The notes under the pieces: model-generated | The model's input: the letters and a program-made list of their open reading frames with translations, nothing else | Database searches by the model: none | Told to the model about the DNA's origin: nothing | In this document: positions 6,995-13,977 of the stretch, in pieces | Position numbering within the stretch: position 1 is the first letter of the stretch | Layout: every line of letters begins with the position of its first letter | Translations under genes and position numbers: made by a program | Source of the DNA: JAWVZB01 sp033722375 | Lineage (GTDB): Bacteria > Actinomycetota > Nitriliruptoria > Nitriliruptorales > Nitriliruptoraceae | Reading direction: 5' to 3' | Assembly (NCBI GenBank): GCA_033722375.1 | Contig: JAWVZB010000082.1 | Coordinates: forward strand, 1 to 13,977 | Length of the DNA stretch: 13,977 nt

Positions 6995-8185
6995 ATGGCA
7001 GCCATCGATGACTCCACACTCAAACAGCTCATCGGGTTCCGGGACGAGATCGGCGTCCTCTCCGTCTACATCGGCTTCACGCCGGAGCAGGCCGCGGATC
7101 CCCAGCCCGTCACCCCGATCGAGATCAAGAACCAGCTCCGTGATCTCAGGCGGCGCCTCCGAGACGAGGAGCCTCACGACCGCTGGCAGGCGGTCGAGTC
7201 GCGGATCAGCGAGCTCGAGGACAACGAGCTGGCGGCGCTGCTCGACCCCAAGGCCCACGGCCGTGGCCGGGTGATGTTCGCTGCGATCGCCGGGGACCGG
7301 GTCGAGACCATCGCGCTCCAGATGCCGTTCCGCGAGCGGGTCGTGCTCGACGACACCCCCTTCGTCCGCCCCTTGGTCGCGGCCCACGACGAAGGGCGGT
7401 CTGCTGGGGTGCTCGTGGTCAGTCGACAGGGCGCACGGCTGCTCGAGTGGGCCGTGGGACAGGCCGAGGAGCTCGAGACCTGGCAGTTCGAGATCGGTGA
7501 TGCCCAGGTGGCCGACATCAAGTCCGGCCCGTCGTTCGACAACCCCCAGAACCAGCAGCGCGGGATGGTCAACCGCGAGCGGTTCGAGGACCGCATCGAC
7601 GAGAACCGCGCCCGCTTCCTGCGCGACGTCCTCACCGACGTCGGCACCACCATCAAGGACCGCGGCTGGGACCGACTGGTCGTCTCCGGTTCACCGAAGA
7701 TCCGCGACGCGTCCATCGAGGCCCTGCCCGCCCACAACGGTCTACGGGTCCTTCGGGCGGACAACGACTGGGAGGGGCTCACCCCCTCCGAGATCTCCGA
7801 CCGTGCCTGGCCCGTTCTCCGCTCGGTCCACCGCGAGCGGGAGATCGAGCTCGTCGAGATCGCCAAGGACCGCGCGTTGTCCGGCGGTGCCGGGGCGCTC
7901 GGGATGAAGAAGGTCTGCGAAGCGCTGAACCAGGGCCAGGTCAGCCATCTCCTGTTCCAGAGCGACCTCGAAGCCAGCGGCTACTCCACCGACGAGGGCA
8001 CGCTGCACGCCGAGGTGTCCGGCTCGGCGGCGCAGGCGGGATTCGAGATGCACGAGGAGCCGCTGTTCGTGGAACGGCTCGTCGAGAAGGTGCTCGAGAT
8101 GGGGGGCCAGGTGACCCCCGTCGACGACGAGGCTGCCGACCTCCTCGACGACCATGACGGCATCGCCGCCCACCTCCGTTGGTGA
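6995..8185 (+). CDS. Bacterial eRF1/Vms1-like protein (baeRF/VLRF1 type release-factor homologue)
   Basis: A 396-residue cytoplasmic protein with the layout of bacterial relatives of archaeo-eukaryotic release factor 1. It has an N-terminal region of about 130 residues with a charged helix, a central RNase H-like domain (about 135-275: GVLVVSRQGARLLEW, then a variable loop, a long helix VNRERFEDRIDENRARF, and DRLVVSG), and a C-terminal L7Ae-like domain (about 280-385, with GGAGALGMKKVCEAL and QVSHLLFQSD). In Vms1/ANKZF1 and eRF1 the central-domain loop holds the GGQ-type peptidyl-tRNA hydrolysis motif. Here the corresponding loop (about 176-192) reads GPSFDNPQNQQRG, glutamine-rich but without GGQ. 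A role in ribosome rescue or tRNA/rRNA processing is inferred from the family only. The ATG at 6995 fits the leaderless promoter; the frame stays open far upstream but that part is antisense to the M50 gene. Confidence 0.72.
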   Translation: MAAIDDSTLKQLIGFRDEIGVLSVYIGFTPEQAADPQPVTPIEIKNQLRDLRRRLRDEEPHDRWQAVESRISELEDNELAALLDPKAHGRGRVMFAAIAGDRVETIALQMPFRERVVLDDTPFVRPLVAAHDEGRSAGVLVVSRQGARLLEWAVGQAEELETWQFEIGDAQVADIKSGPSFDNPQNQQRGMVNRERFEDRIDENRARFLRDVLTDVGTTIKDRGWDRLVVSGSPKIRDASIEALPAHNGLRVLRADNDWEGLTPSEISDRAWPVLRSVHREREIELVEIAKDRALSGGAGALGMKKVCEALNQGQVSHLLFQSDLEASGYSTDEGTLHAEVSGSAAQAGFEMHEEPLFVERLVEKVLEMGGQVTPVDDEAADLLDDHDGIAAHLRW

Positions 8186-8206
8186 CCCGCCCATCACGCC
8201 GATCCC

Positions 8207-8211
8207 AAGGA
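8207..8211 (+). promoter_or_regulatory. Ribosome-binding site that sets the lipoprotein start
   Basis: AAGGA lies 5 bases before the ATG at 8217, just upstream of the signal peptide. It rules against the in-frame ATG at 8154, which overlaps the end of the preceding gene and would add 21 residues before the signal sequence. Confidence 0.6.
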
Positions 8212-8216
8212 ACAGC

Positions 8217-8732
8217 ATGACCCGTGGGCGCACGCTCGCCTCGCTCGTCGTTGCCGTGCTCCTGCTCGCCGGGTGTGGAACCGGCGAGCCGTTGGCGACC
8301 AACGCGGAGGACGGCGGCAGCAGGACCGTCCCCGACGTGGCCGCGACCAACGGCGAGGCGGGCGAGGAGCAGGGCGGCGACTTCAGCGAGTTCGACGCAT
8401 CGCTGGACGTCAGCGACCAGTCCTCGGACGGTGCCACGGTCGCGGTCGCCGAGGCCACCATCGAGCCGGCACCGGGGTGGGTCCTGATCTTCGACGACGA
8501 GGACGGGGCCCCGGGGCAGGTGATCGGCTCCCATGAGCTGGAGGCCGCCCTCCAGACCATCGAGATCGACCTCGATCGGACCCTCGATGCCGGCGAGCAC
8601 ACGCTGTGGGCCCAGATCCACGTGGATGCCGACCCGATCGGCCGGCTGCAATGGCCTGGCTCCGACATCCCGGTGACCGACGAGAGCGGCGACGTCATCC
8701 AGGCCTCGTTCACCCTCACCGTCGAGGGCTGA
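8217..8732 (+). CDS. Acidic exported lipoprotein with a DUF7282-like beta domain
   Basis: A 171-residue lipoprotein. The signal peptide (MTRGRTLASLVVAVLLLAGC) ends in a classical lipobox LLAGC with the lipidated cysteine at position 20. A low-complexity acidic linker runs to about residue 72. A single beta-rich domain follows (about 73-171) containing VAEATIEPAPGWVLIFDDE, GQVIGSHEL and LDAGEHTLWAQIHVDAD. This pattern of a value or phrase held 'in hand', a seller-like GxVIGxxxL turn and a 'HxDxD' strand resembles the DUF7282 domain described mainly in haloarchaea and some actinobacteria; I rate that match as tentative. The mature part has 33 Asp/Glu against only 3 Arg and no Lys, remarkably acidic. 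It starts 31 bp after the eRF1-like gene and 39 bp before the amidase frame, so the three may be cotranscribed. Function unknown; location outer face of the membrane. Confidence 0.8.
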   Translation: MTRGRTLASLVVAVLLLAGCGTGEPLATNAEDGGSRTVPDVAATNGEAGEEQGGDFSEFDASLDVSDQSSDGATVAVAEATIEPAPGWVLIFDDEDGAPGQVIGSHELEAALQTIEIDLDRTLDAGEHTLWAQIHVDADPIGRLQWPGSDIPVTDESGDVIQASFTLTVEG

Positions 8733-8771
8733 CCGGGTCTTTCCGCCCGTCGAGGTGCGCGGCGGAACTCC

Positions 8772-10121
8772 ATGCGGCACCCTCACGTTGGATGGAGTGA
8801 CCGGGATCCTTGGGGGATCGTGCGGGGGAAGCGCATCGCAGTCCTGCTCGCCGTGGCGGCGGGCCTCCTGGTCCTGCCGACGGTCGAACTGCCCGACGCC
8901 CCGCCCCCCGCCCGCGCGTCGACGGCCACCGCGGTTCCGCGCCTGACCGGGGCCGGCTACGTGGCGAGCTTCGACACCGACGGGGTGGTGGCCGTCAGCG
9001 CCGTGACCGACGGTCGGGAGCTCCAGATCCGCTGGCAGAACGGCGACGGATGGAGCCCGTGGGAACCCGTGGAGTGGTCGAGCGAGCACGCTCCCGATCC
9101 CGGCACCGCCGAGGCGTCCTCGTTCGACCCCACCGTTTCCGAGCCCGTGTGGGTCGGTGACGCCGGCACGGTCGAGGTGCTGGCGAGCGGTCCAGATGCC
9201 GTCATCCTCGAGCTCGTCCACCTCGCCGGGGATCTCGGCTACACCGCCGAGCCGGACGTGGGCTCGCGCGCCCAGGCGCTCGCGATCTGGCCCCCGATCA
9301 TCCCCCGCTACCGGTGGGATCCCAACGGCGACTGTCGGCCGGACTCCTCGCCCCGCCTCGCCGACCGGGCGCATCGCGTCTACGTCCATCACACGGTGGT
9401 CTTCCCCCACTACGAGCCGCACGAGGCCGACGACGTGATCCGTGCCATCTGCCTCGGCCATGTCAACCGGCGCGGGTTCTCCGACATCGGTTACAACTTC
9501 CTGATCGACGCGTACGGCAGGATCTACCAGGGCCGGGTCGGAGGGATCCTCAGCCCGGTCGTCGGGGCCCACGCAGCCGGGTTCAACCGCGGGTCCGTAG
9601 GTGTCGCCCTGGTGGGTGACTTCGAGACGCACGAGGTCCCTGCTGCGGCGTTGGGCGCGCTGGACCGGTTGACGGCCTGGCTCGCCGACCTCCACGACAT
9701 CGAGCCCTACGCCGTGTCCGGGCACGTCTCCACCGGCGGGAAGACCACCCGCTTCGAAGAGGGCGCGGTCGTCGAGCTGCCGACCATCGTCGGGCACCGG
9801 GACACGGCGCTCGACAGCGCCTGCCCCGGCGATCACCTGTACGAGTACGTCCGGGGGAGCAACCCCATCGCCCCGCGCGTCCGTGCGATCCTCCAGAGCC
9901 ACTACGGCTGGTCGGCCACGGACCTCGCGCCTCCCTCCGCAGGCGAGCCCGCGTTGGTGGCGCCATCGGCGGGACCCCGGCCGGCAGCGGGGGACGACGA
10001 CGCTGGCGGGGGGCTGGTCGAGCGGCTCTCGGGGCTGGTCGAGGGCCCCGACTCCCCGGTGGAGCGGCTGGTGCGGGGCGCGGCAGCCGCCTCGGAGCTG
10101 ATGGCCGTCGACGAACCCTGA
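8772..10121 (+). CDS. Secreted N-acetylmuramoyl-L-alanine amidase, Amidase_2/PGRP fold
   Basis: Up to 449 residues. A zinc hydrolase that cuts the bond between muramic acid and the stem peptide of peptidoglycan. An N-terminal signal sequence (GKRIAVLLAVAAGLLVLP, about 19-36) with possible cleavage after PPARA (44-48) precedes a beta-rich module (about 55-165) with a WSPWEPVEW stretch, common in actinobacterial PGRP-type amidases. The catalytic domain spans about 195-375: His206/His207 in VYVHHT, Tyr241 in GYNFLID, His342 in VGHRD and Cys351 in ACPGD supply zinc ligands and active-site residues. The tail (380-449) is low in complexity, with two VERL-containing helices and no anchor, sorting signal or membrane helix, so the enzyme is probably released. 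The start is uncertain: ATG at 8772 (weak GGA site) or GTG at 8820, which gives a shorter, more typical signal peptide (MRGKRIAVLL) but has its G-rich site only 2 bases away. Confidence 0.88.
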   Translation: MRHPHVGWSDRDPWGIVRGKRIAVLLAVAAGLLVLPTVELPDAPPPARASTATAVPRLTGAGYVASFDTDGVVAVSAVTDGRELQIRWQNGDGWSPWEPVEWSSEHAPDPGTAEASSFDPTVSEPVWVGDAGTVEVLASGPDAVILELVHLAGDLGYTAEPDVGSRAQALAIWPPIIPRYRWDPNGDCRPDSSPRLADRAHRVYVHHTVVFPHYEPHEADDVIRAICLGHVNRRGFSDIGYNFLIDAYGRIYQGRVGGILSPVVGAHAAGFNRGSVGVALVGDFETHEVPAAALGALDRLTAWLADLHDIEPYAVSGHVSTGGKTTRFEEGAVVELPTIVGHRDTALDSACPGDHLYEYVRGSNPIAPRVRAILQSHYGWSATDLAPPSAGEPALVAPSAGPRPAAGDDDAGGGLVERLSGLVEGPDSPVERLVRGAAAASELMAVDEP

Positions 10122-10127
10122 CCCGGT

Positions 10128-12536
10128 TCAGGACCCGAGCACGACCAGCTCACCAGACCGGGTCAGCAGGACCAGGCGCCCGTCGACCACCACCACCGAC
10201 GAGGCGGGTGTCGCCCCGACCTCGGCGCTCCAGGCCACGTCTCCGGTGGTGACATCCAGGGCGACGATCGTGCCGTCTCGGAGTGGGGCCAGGAGCGTGT
10301 CGCCCGCGACCGTCGGCGCGGCCACGATCGTGGTGGTGAGCTCGCGGGTCCACACCACCTGCTCGCCGGTGGCAGAGACGGCGACGACGGTCCGGTCGCC
10401 GTCGATGGCGAGCAGTCGGTCACCGGCGACCGCCAGGTCGAGGCAGGCGGGCCGATCCAGCGGGGCCAACCACTGCCGTTCGCCCCGATGGACGTCATGG
10501 GCGGAGATCCCGCCCGGGGTCACGAGCGCAACCATCTCGCCCATGACGACGGGGGCGGTGCAGGGACCGACGGGCACCTCCCACGCCTGGCTGCGGTCTG
10601 TCCGCCGGATCGCCACCAGGCTCGGCGTCACCGCCGGATCGCGGGCTTGCACCGTCGGCGAGGTCGCTGCGAACACGTACTCGCGGTGGACGGCGACCGG
10701 TCCACGGGCGTGCCCGCCGCGAGCAGCGAACGACCGTCGCCCCGACAGGGTCGAGTGGCCGTGGATCTGGTCGCCGACGGGGAGGAAGACGGTCTCGTCC
10801 ACGAGCGTCAGCGGTCCGGCCGGCGAGGGTTCGTCCCCGGAGCGGTCCCAGCGGAACACCGCCTGGACCAGGTCGATCGCGGCGAGACCGTCGTCGGCCT
10901 GCGATCCGGAACGAGGCGGCGAGAAGACCAGCACCTCGGACGTCGCGACCGGTGCGTGGACACTGCCGGCGGCCACCGATCGTTCGTCGTTGGAGGTGCC
11001 GAGCCGCCATCGGACCTCGCCGGTGGCGGCGTCGAAGAGGGCGGTCTCCCGGGCCGTGACCACGCCGATCGCGCCGTCGTGGACGATCGGGGCGGGCCAC
11101 GGGGCGGTGACGGCGTACCAGGAGGAGAGCGTGCCGCCGCTGGCGGATCGGAGCACGATCTCCCCGTCGCTGCTGACCACGTAGGTGCCGTCTTCGTCGG
11201 GAACGGACAGCTCCGCTCCCGGCGGGAGGTCGATCGCGCCCCGCAGGTTGCCGGTGTCGATGCTCGCGAACGTCAGGCGATCGCCGTCGCGCAACAGCAG
11301 CGCGTCGCCGGCGGCCGTGACCTGCGGGTCGGGTCCGGCGGGACTGTTCACCCCCCAGACACGTGTTCGTGAGGCGGGATCGACCCCGATCACCGTGCCG
11401 GTCTGGTCCACCACGACAGCGACGTCCCCGCCGTCGACGACGCCGCGGAGAGGGTTGCCGAGCTGGTGCGGCGTGGCCCCGAGTCGCGCGCCCGTGGCGG
11501 CGTCCCAGGTCCAGAGTGAGGTGGCGTCGACACCGACGATGACGTCCCCGACCACGGCCAGCGGATGGGTGGCCAGCGTCTCCGGGTCGGCCGTCACCTC
11601 GAAGAGCACCCCACCCGTGGTGGCGTCGAGTCCGACGGCGTGCTCGGTGACGAGCTCGGGGGGCACCTCGCGGGGATCGATCCCGGCGGGTCGGGTGACG
11701 AACAGGTGCACGACCCCATCGGTCCCGGCGGAGAGCAGCCCTCGGAGGGAGGCGTTGACGGCGTCGAGCGTGTCGATCCGCCACACCTCCGTGCCGGTGG
11801 CGGGATCGAGGAGGGCGGCCGCGCGGTTGCCGTCGCGCACCACCAACCCAGCCGGGTGGTCGAGGAACTCGGCACGGCCGAACCCGACCTCGTAGTCCCA
11901 GCGGGTGCGCCCGTCGGCCAGATCCAAGGCCACCACCCGACCGCGACGTGCTGCCAGCGCGGACGGCAGCTCGATCCCGGGGGGCTCTCGCAGATCGAAC
12001 GCGACCAGCACCTCGTCGAGGAGCACGGGGCTCGACCCAACCTGGAGGTCGGGACGGCGCCAGTGGACCGCGCCGCTGTCGCGGGTGTGGAGGGTGATCC
12101 CGTCGGCGCCGGCGACCGCGACGTTCTCTCCGTGGATCGCGCTGAAGTGCTCGTTCCACCCGTCGCCTCCGGTGACCGGCGCGCGCCAGACCACGCCGTC
12201 GGGCGGGCCCACCGGTGCGAGCGACACGACGCCGCTGCGGGCCTCGTCACCCCGGGGGGTGAACCCGCGTGGCTCGGCCTCGCTGCCGTCCTGTGCCTGC
12301 ACGGCGAGCAGTGCCAGCACCACCGCCCCGACGAGCAGCAGCACCGCGTTGCGGTAGTGCTGCGGTGGCGCCTGCTCCTCGACCTCGCCGGTGTGGTGCG
12401 GGTCGTCGAGGCGGATGACCGCGGGCTGTTCTGGCGCTGGCGCTGGGCCCCCGAGTGTGGCCCCGCACGAGCCGCACCACCGGGCGTCCCCTGGCGTGTT
12501 CGCTCCGCACGAGGTGCAGGTCACCACCGTCGCCAC
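10128..12536 (-). CDS. Zinc-ribbon, single-TM, PQQ-type beta-propeller protein
   Basis: An 802-residue protein. The N-terminus is a small zinc ribbon with two CxxC knuckles (Cys7, Cys10, Cys21, Cys24), then a Pro/acidic linker, one membrane helix (about 63-81, NAVLLLVGAVVLALLAVQA) and a large extracytoplasmic part of about 700 residues. That part is made of repeats of the PQQ/quinoprotein-like type, recognised by recurring 'GxxxW' strands such as GRTRWDYEVG, GTEVWRID, GEVRWRLG, GERQWLAP and GDVAWSAEVG. I count about twelve, enough for one large or two smaller propellers. Ligand residues for PQQ and dehydrogenase motifs are not recognisable, so an enzymatic role is unlikely; a scaffold, BamB-like or sensor role is more plausible. 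The GTG start at 12536 is supported by AGGAG 5 bases upstream. It lies just downstream of pknB on the same strand, 112 bp apart, and converges on the amidase with a 6-bp gap. Confidence 0.85.
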   Translation of the reverse strand: MATVVTCTSCGANTPGDARWCGSCGATLGGPAPAPEQPAVIRLDDPHHTGEVEEQAPPQHYRNAVLLLVGAVVLALLAVQAQDGSEAEPRGFTPRGDEARSGVVSLAPVGPPDGVVWRAPVTGGDGWNEHFSAIHGENVAVAGADGITLHTRDSGAVHWRRPDLQVGSSPVLLDEVLVAFDLREPPGIELPSALAARRGRVVALDLADGRTRWDYEVGFGRAEFLDHPAGLVVRDGNRAAALLDPATGTEVWRIDTLDAVNASLRGLLSAGTDGVVHLFVTRPAGIDPREVPPELVTEHAVGLDATTGGVLFEVTADPETLATHPLAVVGDVIVGVDATSLWTWDAATGARLGATPHQLGNPLRGVVDGGDVAVVVDQTGTVIGVDPASRTRVWGVNSPAGPDPQVTAAGDALLLRDGDRLTFASIDTGNLRGAIDLPPGAELSVPDEDGTYVVSSDGEIVLRSASGGTLSSWYAVTAPWPAPIVHDGAIGVVTARETALFDAATGEVRWRLGTSNDERSVAAGSVHAPVATSEVLVFSPPRSGSQADDGLAAIDLVQAVFRWDRSGDEPSPAGPLTLVDETVFLPVGDQIHGHSTLSGRRSFAARGGHARGPVAVHREYVFAATSPTVQARDPAVTPSLVAIRRTDRSQAWEVPVGPCTAPVVMGEMVALVTPGGISAHDVHRGERQWLAPLDRPACLDLAVAGDRLLAIDGDRTVVAVSATGEQVVWTRELTTTIVAAPTVAGDTLLAPLRDGTIVALDVTTGDVAWSAEVGATPASSVVVVDGRLVLLTRSGELVVLGS

Positions 12537-12648
12537 TGGAACTCCTGCCAGCGCCCCGCCGCGGTTGGCGCAACGTGAGGTGAAGGGTACGACGCGTGAG
12601 GGAGCGGGGGCGTCGCGTCGCGAGATCGCGCTGACCTCGGGCGACGTC
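12537..12648. other. Intergenic region between pknB and the propeller gene
   Basis: A 112-bp gap between two minus-strand genes. It holds the propeller gene's ribosome-binding site, a weak -10 candidate (TACCCT, complement of 12584-12589, no -35) and an imperfect inverted repeat (CGTCGC at 12611-12616 with GCGACG at 12641-12646) that could form a hairpin after the pknB stop but lacks a T-run. Whether the two genes share one transcript cannot be decided from sequence. Confidence 0.35.
12542..12546 (-). promoter_or_regulatory. Ribosome-binding site that sets the propeller-protein start
   Basis: Read on the minus strand this is AGGAG, 5 bases before the GTG at 12536. It selects this GTG over the two further in-frame GTG codons four and five positions downstream. 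Confidence 0.6.
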
Positions 12649-13977
12649 CTACGGGGAGCTGGTCTCGGTCTCCGTGGGCTCCTCGGTGGGCGAGGGCTCC
12701 TCCGAGGTGGGCGACGGTGACGGCTCGGGGTCCTCGGGGCCGCGGGAGACCACGATCGTGACCTCGGCGCCCTTCTCGATCTCCCGATCGGGCTCGGGGT
12801 CCTGTCGGATCACGAAGCCGTCGGCCACCTCGTCGGAGAACTCGCGCACGATGAGGGGGTCGAAGCCGTCCTCCCGGAGCTGGGAGACCGCGTCCGATTC
12901 GATCAGCCCCACCACCGAGGGGACGCGGACGAGCTCCTCGCCGGCGGAGAGCACGACCGTGACCTGGGTGCCGGTCGCGGCGAGGTCACCCGGATCGGGG
13001 TCGGTCTCGACGACCTCGTCCTCGGCGTACTCGTCGGAGAACACCGATTCACCGACGCTCGGTACGAACCCGGCATCGCGGAGGGCGGCCAGCGCCTCCG
13101 CGCGGGGCATCCCGATGACATCGGGGATGGCGACGAGCTCGCGACCGCGGCTGACGGCGAGGGCGACCTCGGTGCCTTCCTCCCGCTGGGTTCCCGCGGT
13201 GGGGTTCTGGGACACGACGTTGCCGTCGGGAACCGTCTCCGAGTAGACGAACTCGTCGAGCGTGGCTCGGAAGCCCTGGTCCTCGAGCACGTCACGGGCG
13301 TCCTCGAAGCTCAGGTTCGTGACGTTCGGGACCTCGAGGAGCTGGGTCTCCTCGCCGCTGAGCAGCGACGCGAGGAACACCAGCGCGCCCGCGGCGGCGG
13401 CGATGCTCAGGATCGCGAGGATGATGTAGCCGATGATGCGTCGCCGGCGGTGGGAGTCCTCGGGACGGCCGGGTGCAGGCCCGACCGGATCGAGGAGCGC
13501 GGTGTCGTCGCCGTGCATCACGGCGGGAGCGGCGACCGCCTGGCCGGCGCGGGCCCGCAGGAGGTCCTCGCGCATGTCGTAGGCGGACTGGTAGCGGTTG
13601 GCCGGGTTCTTGGCCATGGCGCGGATCGCGATCGCCTCGGCGGTGTTCGACACCTGCGCGTTCCAGTCGCGGGGCGGGCGCGGCAGCTCCTGGACGTGCT
13701 GGTAGGCGACCGTGACCGGCGAGTCACCCTGGAACGGCTGCTCGCCGGTGAGCAGCTCGTAGAGCACGACGCCGAGCGAGTAGACGTCCGAGCGCGCGTC
13801 GGCCGCCAGCCCCTGTGCCTGCTCGGGGGAGAGGTAGGCGGCGGTGCCGAGTACGGCCGCGGTCTGGGTGACCGACTCGGTCTCGACGGCCCGGGCGATC
13901 CCGAAGTCGGTGACCTTCACCGAGCCGTCCTCGGCGAGCAGGATGTTGCCGGGCTTGATGTCGCGGTGGACGAGGCC
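12649..13977 (-). CDS. pknB: PASTA-domain Ser/Thr protein kinase PknB, N-terminal part missing (runs off right edge)
   Basis: 442 residues are visible; the N-lobe lies beyond the window. The first visible residues carry the catalytic loop HRDIKPGN (4-11) and the DFG motif (24-26). Next come an activation loop with several Thr residues (TESVTQTAAVLGT) that are the usual autophosphorylation sites, the SPE motif (50-52) and the remaining C-lobe. A juxtamembrane segment, an RRRR stop and one membrane helix (about 181-206) follow. Outside the membrane are three PASTA domains (about 214-277, 281-345, 349-412), which in PknB bind muropeptides/lipid II, then a 30-residue Pro/Ser/Thr/Glu tail. PknB regulates peptidoglycan synthesis and division by phosphorylating envelope and divisome proteins. 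Position and orientation relative to pabA/trpG and crgA match the conserved actinobacterial locus, where pknA, rodA, pbpA and pstP usually lie upstream; they would be to the right of this window. Confidence 0.94.
   Translation of the reverse strand, partial: GLVHRDIKPGNILLAEDGSVKVTDFGIARAVETESVTQTAAVLGTAAYLSPEQAQGLAADARSDVYSLGVVLYELLTGEQPFQGDSPVTVAYQHVQELPRPPRDWNAQVSNTAEAIAIRAMAKNPANRYQSAYDMREDLLRARAGQAVAAPAVMHGDDTALLDPVGPAPGRPEDSHRRRRIIGYIILAILSIAAAAGALVFLASLLSGEETQLLEVPNVTNLSFEDARDVLEDQGFRATLDEFVYSETVPDGNVVSQNPTAGTQREEGTEVALAVSRGRELVAIPDVIGMPRAEALAALRDAGFVPSVGESVFSDEYAEDEVVETDPDPGDLAATGTQVTVVLSAGEELVRVPSVVGLIESDAVSQLREDGFDPLIVREFSDEVADGFVIRQDPEPDREIEKGAEVTIVVSRGPEDPEPSPSPTSEEPSPTEEPTETETSSP

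Noticed and set aside
7941..9902. 653-codon minus-strand open frame opposite the lipoprotein and amidase
   Set aside because: Arg/Gly/Asp-rich translation without domains; overlaps a lipobox protein and a zinc amidase with clear motifs on the other strand.
10495..12159. 554-codon alternative frame on the minus strand inside the propeller gene
   Set aside because: Arg/Pro-rich out-of-frame translation; the other minus-strand frame gives repeated propeller strands.
12611..12646. Rho-independent terminator after pknB
   Set aside because: Only a 6-bp imperfect stem with a long loop and no T-run; not distinguishable from chance in GC-rich sequence.

Overview
The window is about 14 kb of GC-rich DNA from a high-GC Gram-positive bacterium (Actinomycetota). 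The organism call rests on gene order. From left to right, crgA (−), a class E sortase (+), a trpG/pabA-type glutamine amidotransferase (+) and a PASTA kinase pknB (−) sit in the order and orientations known for the crgA–trpG–pknB region of Mycobacterium and Streptomyces, which lies in the chromosomal dnaA/cell-division neighbourhood. The strongly acidic exported lipoprotein and the large extra blocks between the anchor genes would fit a deep-branching, possibly salt-adapted actinobacterium (for example Nitriliruptoria- or Acidimicrobiia-like), but that is a guess.

Layout. 1-191 (−): 5' part of crgA. 365-1179 (+): class E sortase followed by a 44-residue single-pass membrane protein. 1186-2250 (−): polyprenyl diphosphate synthase of the IdsA type. 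2410-4745 (+): a fatty-acid/long-chain acyl-CoA ligase whose stop overlaps the start of trpG/pabA by 4 bp. 4752-6910 (−): an M50 site-2-protease homologue with C-terminal CBS domains, followed by a PDZ–Lon (S16) secreted-side protease whose GTG start overlaps the M50 stop by 4 bp. 6995-10121 (+): a bacterial eRF1/Vms1-like protein (baeRF/VLRF1 type), an acidic lipoprotein and a secreted zinc amidase of the Amidase_2/PGRP fold. 10128-12536 (−): an 802-residue zinc-ribbon, single-TM, PQQ-type beta-propeller protein. 12649-13977 (−): 3' two thirds of pknB with three PASTA domains.

The anchor genes concern septum and cell-wall control: CrgA (divisome), sortase (surface protein anchoring), PknB (muropeptide-sensing kinase) and the amidase (peptidoglycan cleavage). 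The added genes are mostly envelope proteolysis and sensing modules, so the locus reads as an envelope-homeostasis island with metabolic genes (IdsA, acyl-CoA ligase, PabA) interspersed. The most distinctive features are the overlapping S2P/PDZ-Lon protease pair, a divergent promoter region in which both genes look leaderless, the eRF1-like protein with no GGQ motif, and the zinc-ribbon propeller next to pknB. I see no tRNA, rRNA, CRISPR array, transposon, attachment site or convincing rho-independent terminator. No gene-free stretch exceeds about 175 bp.
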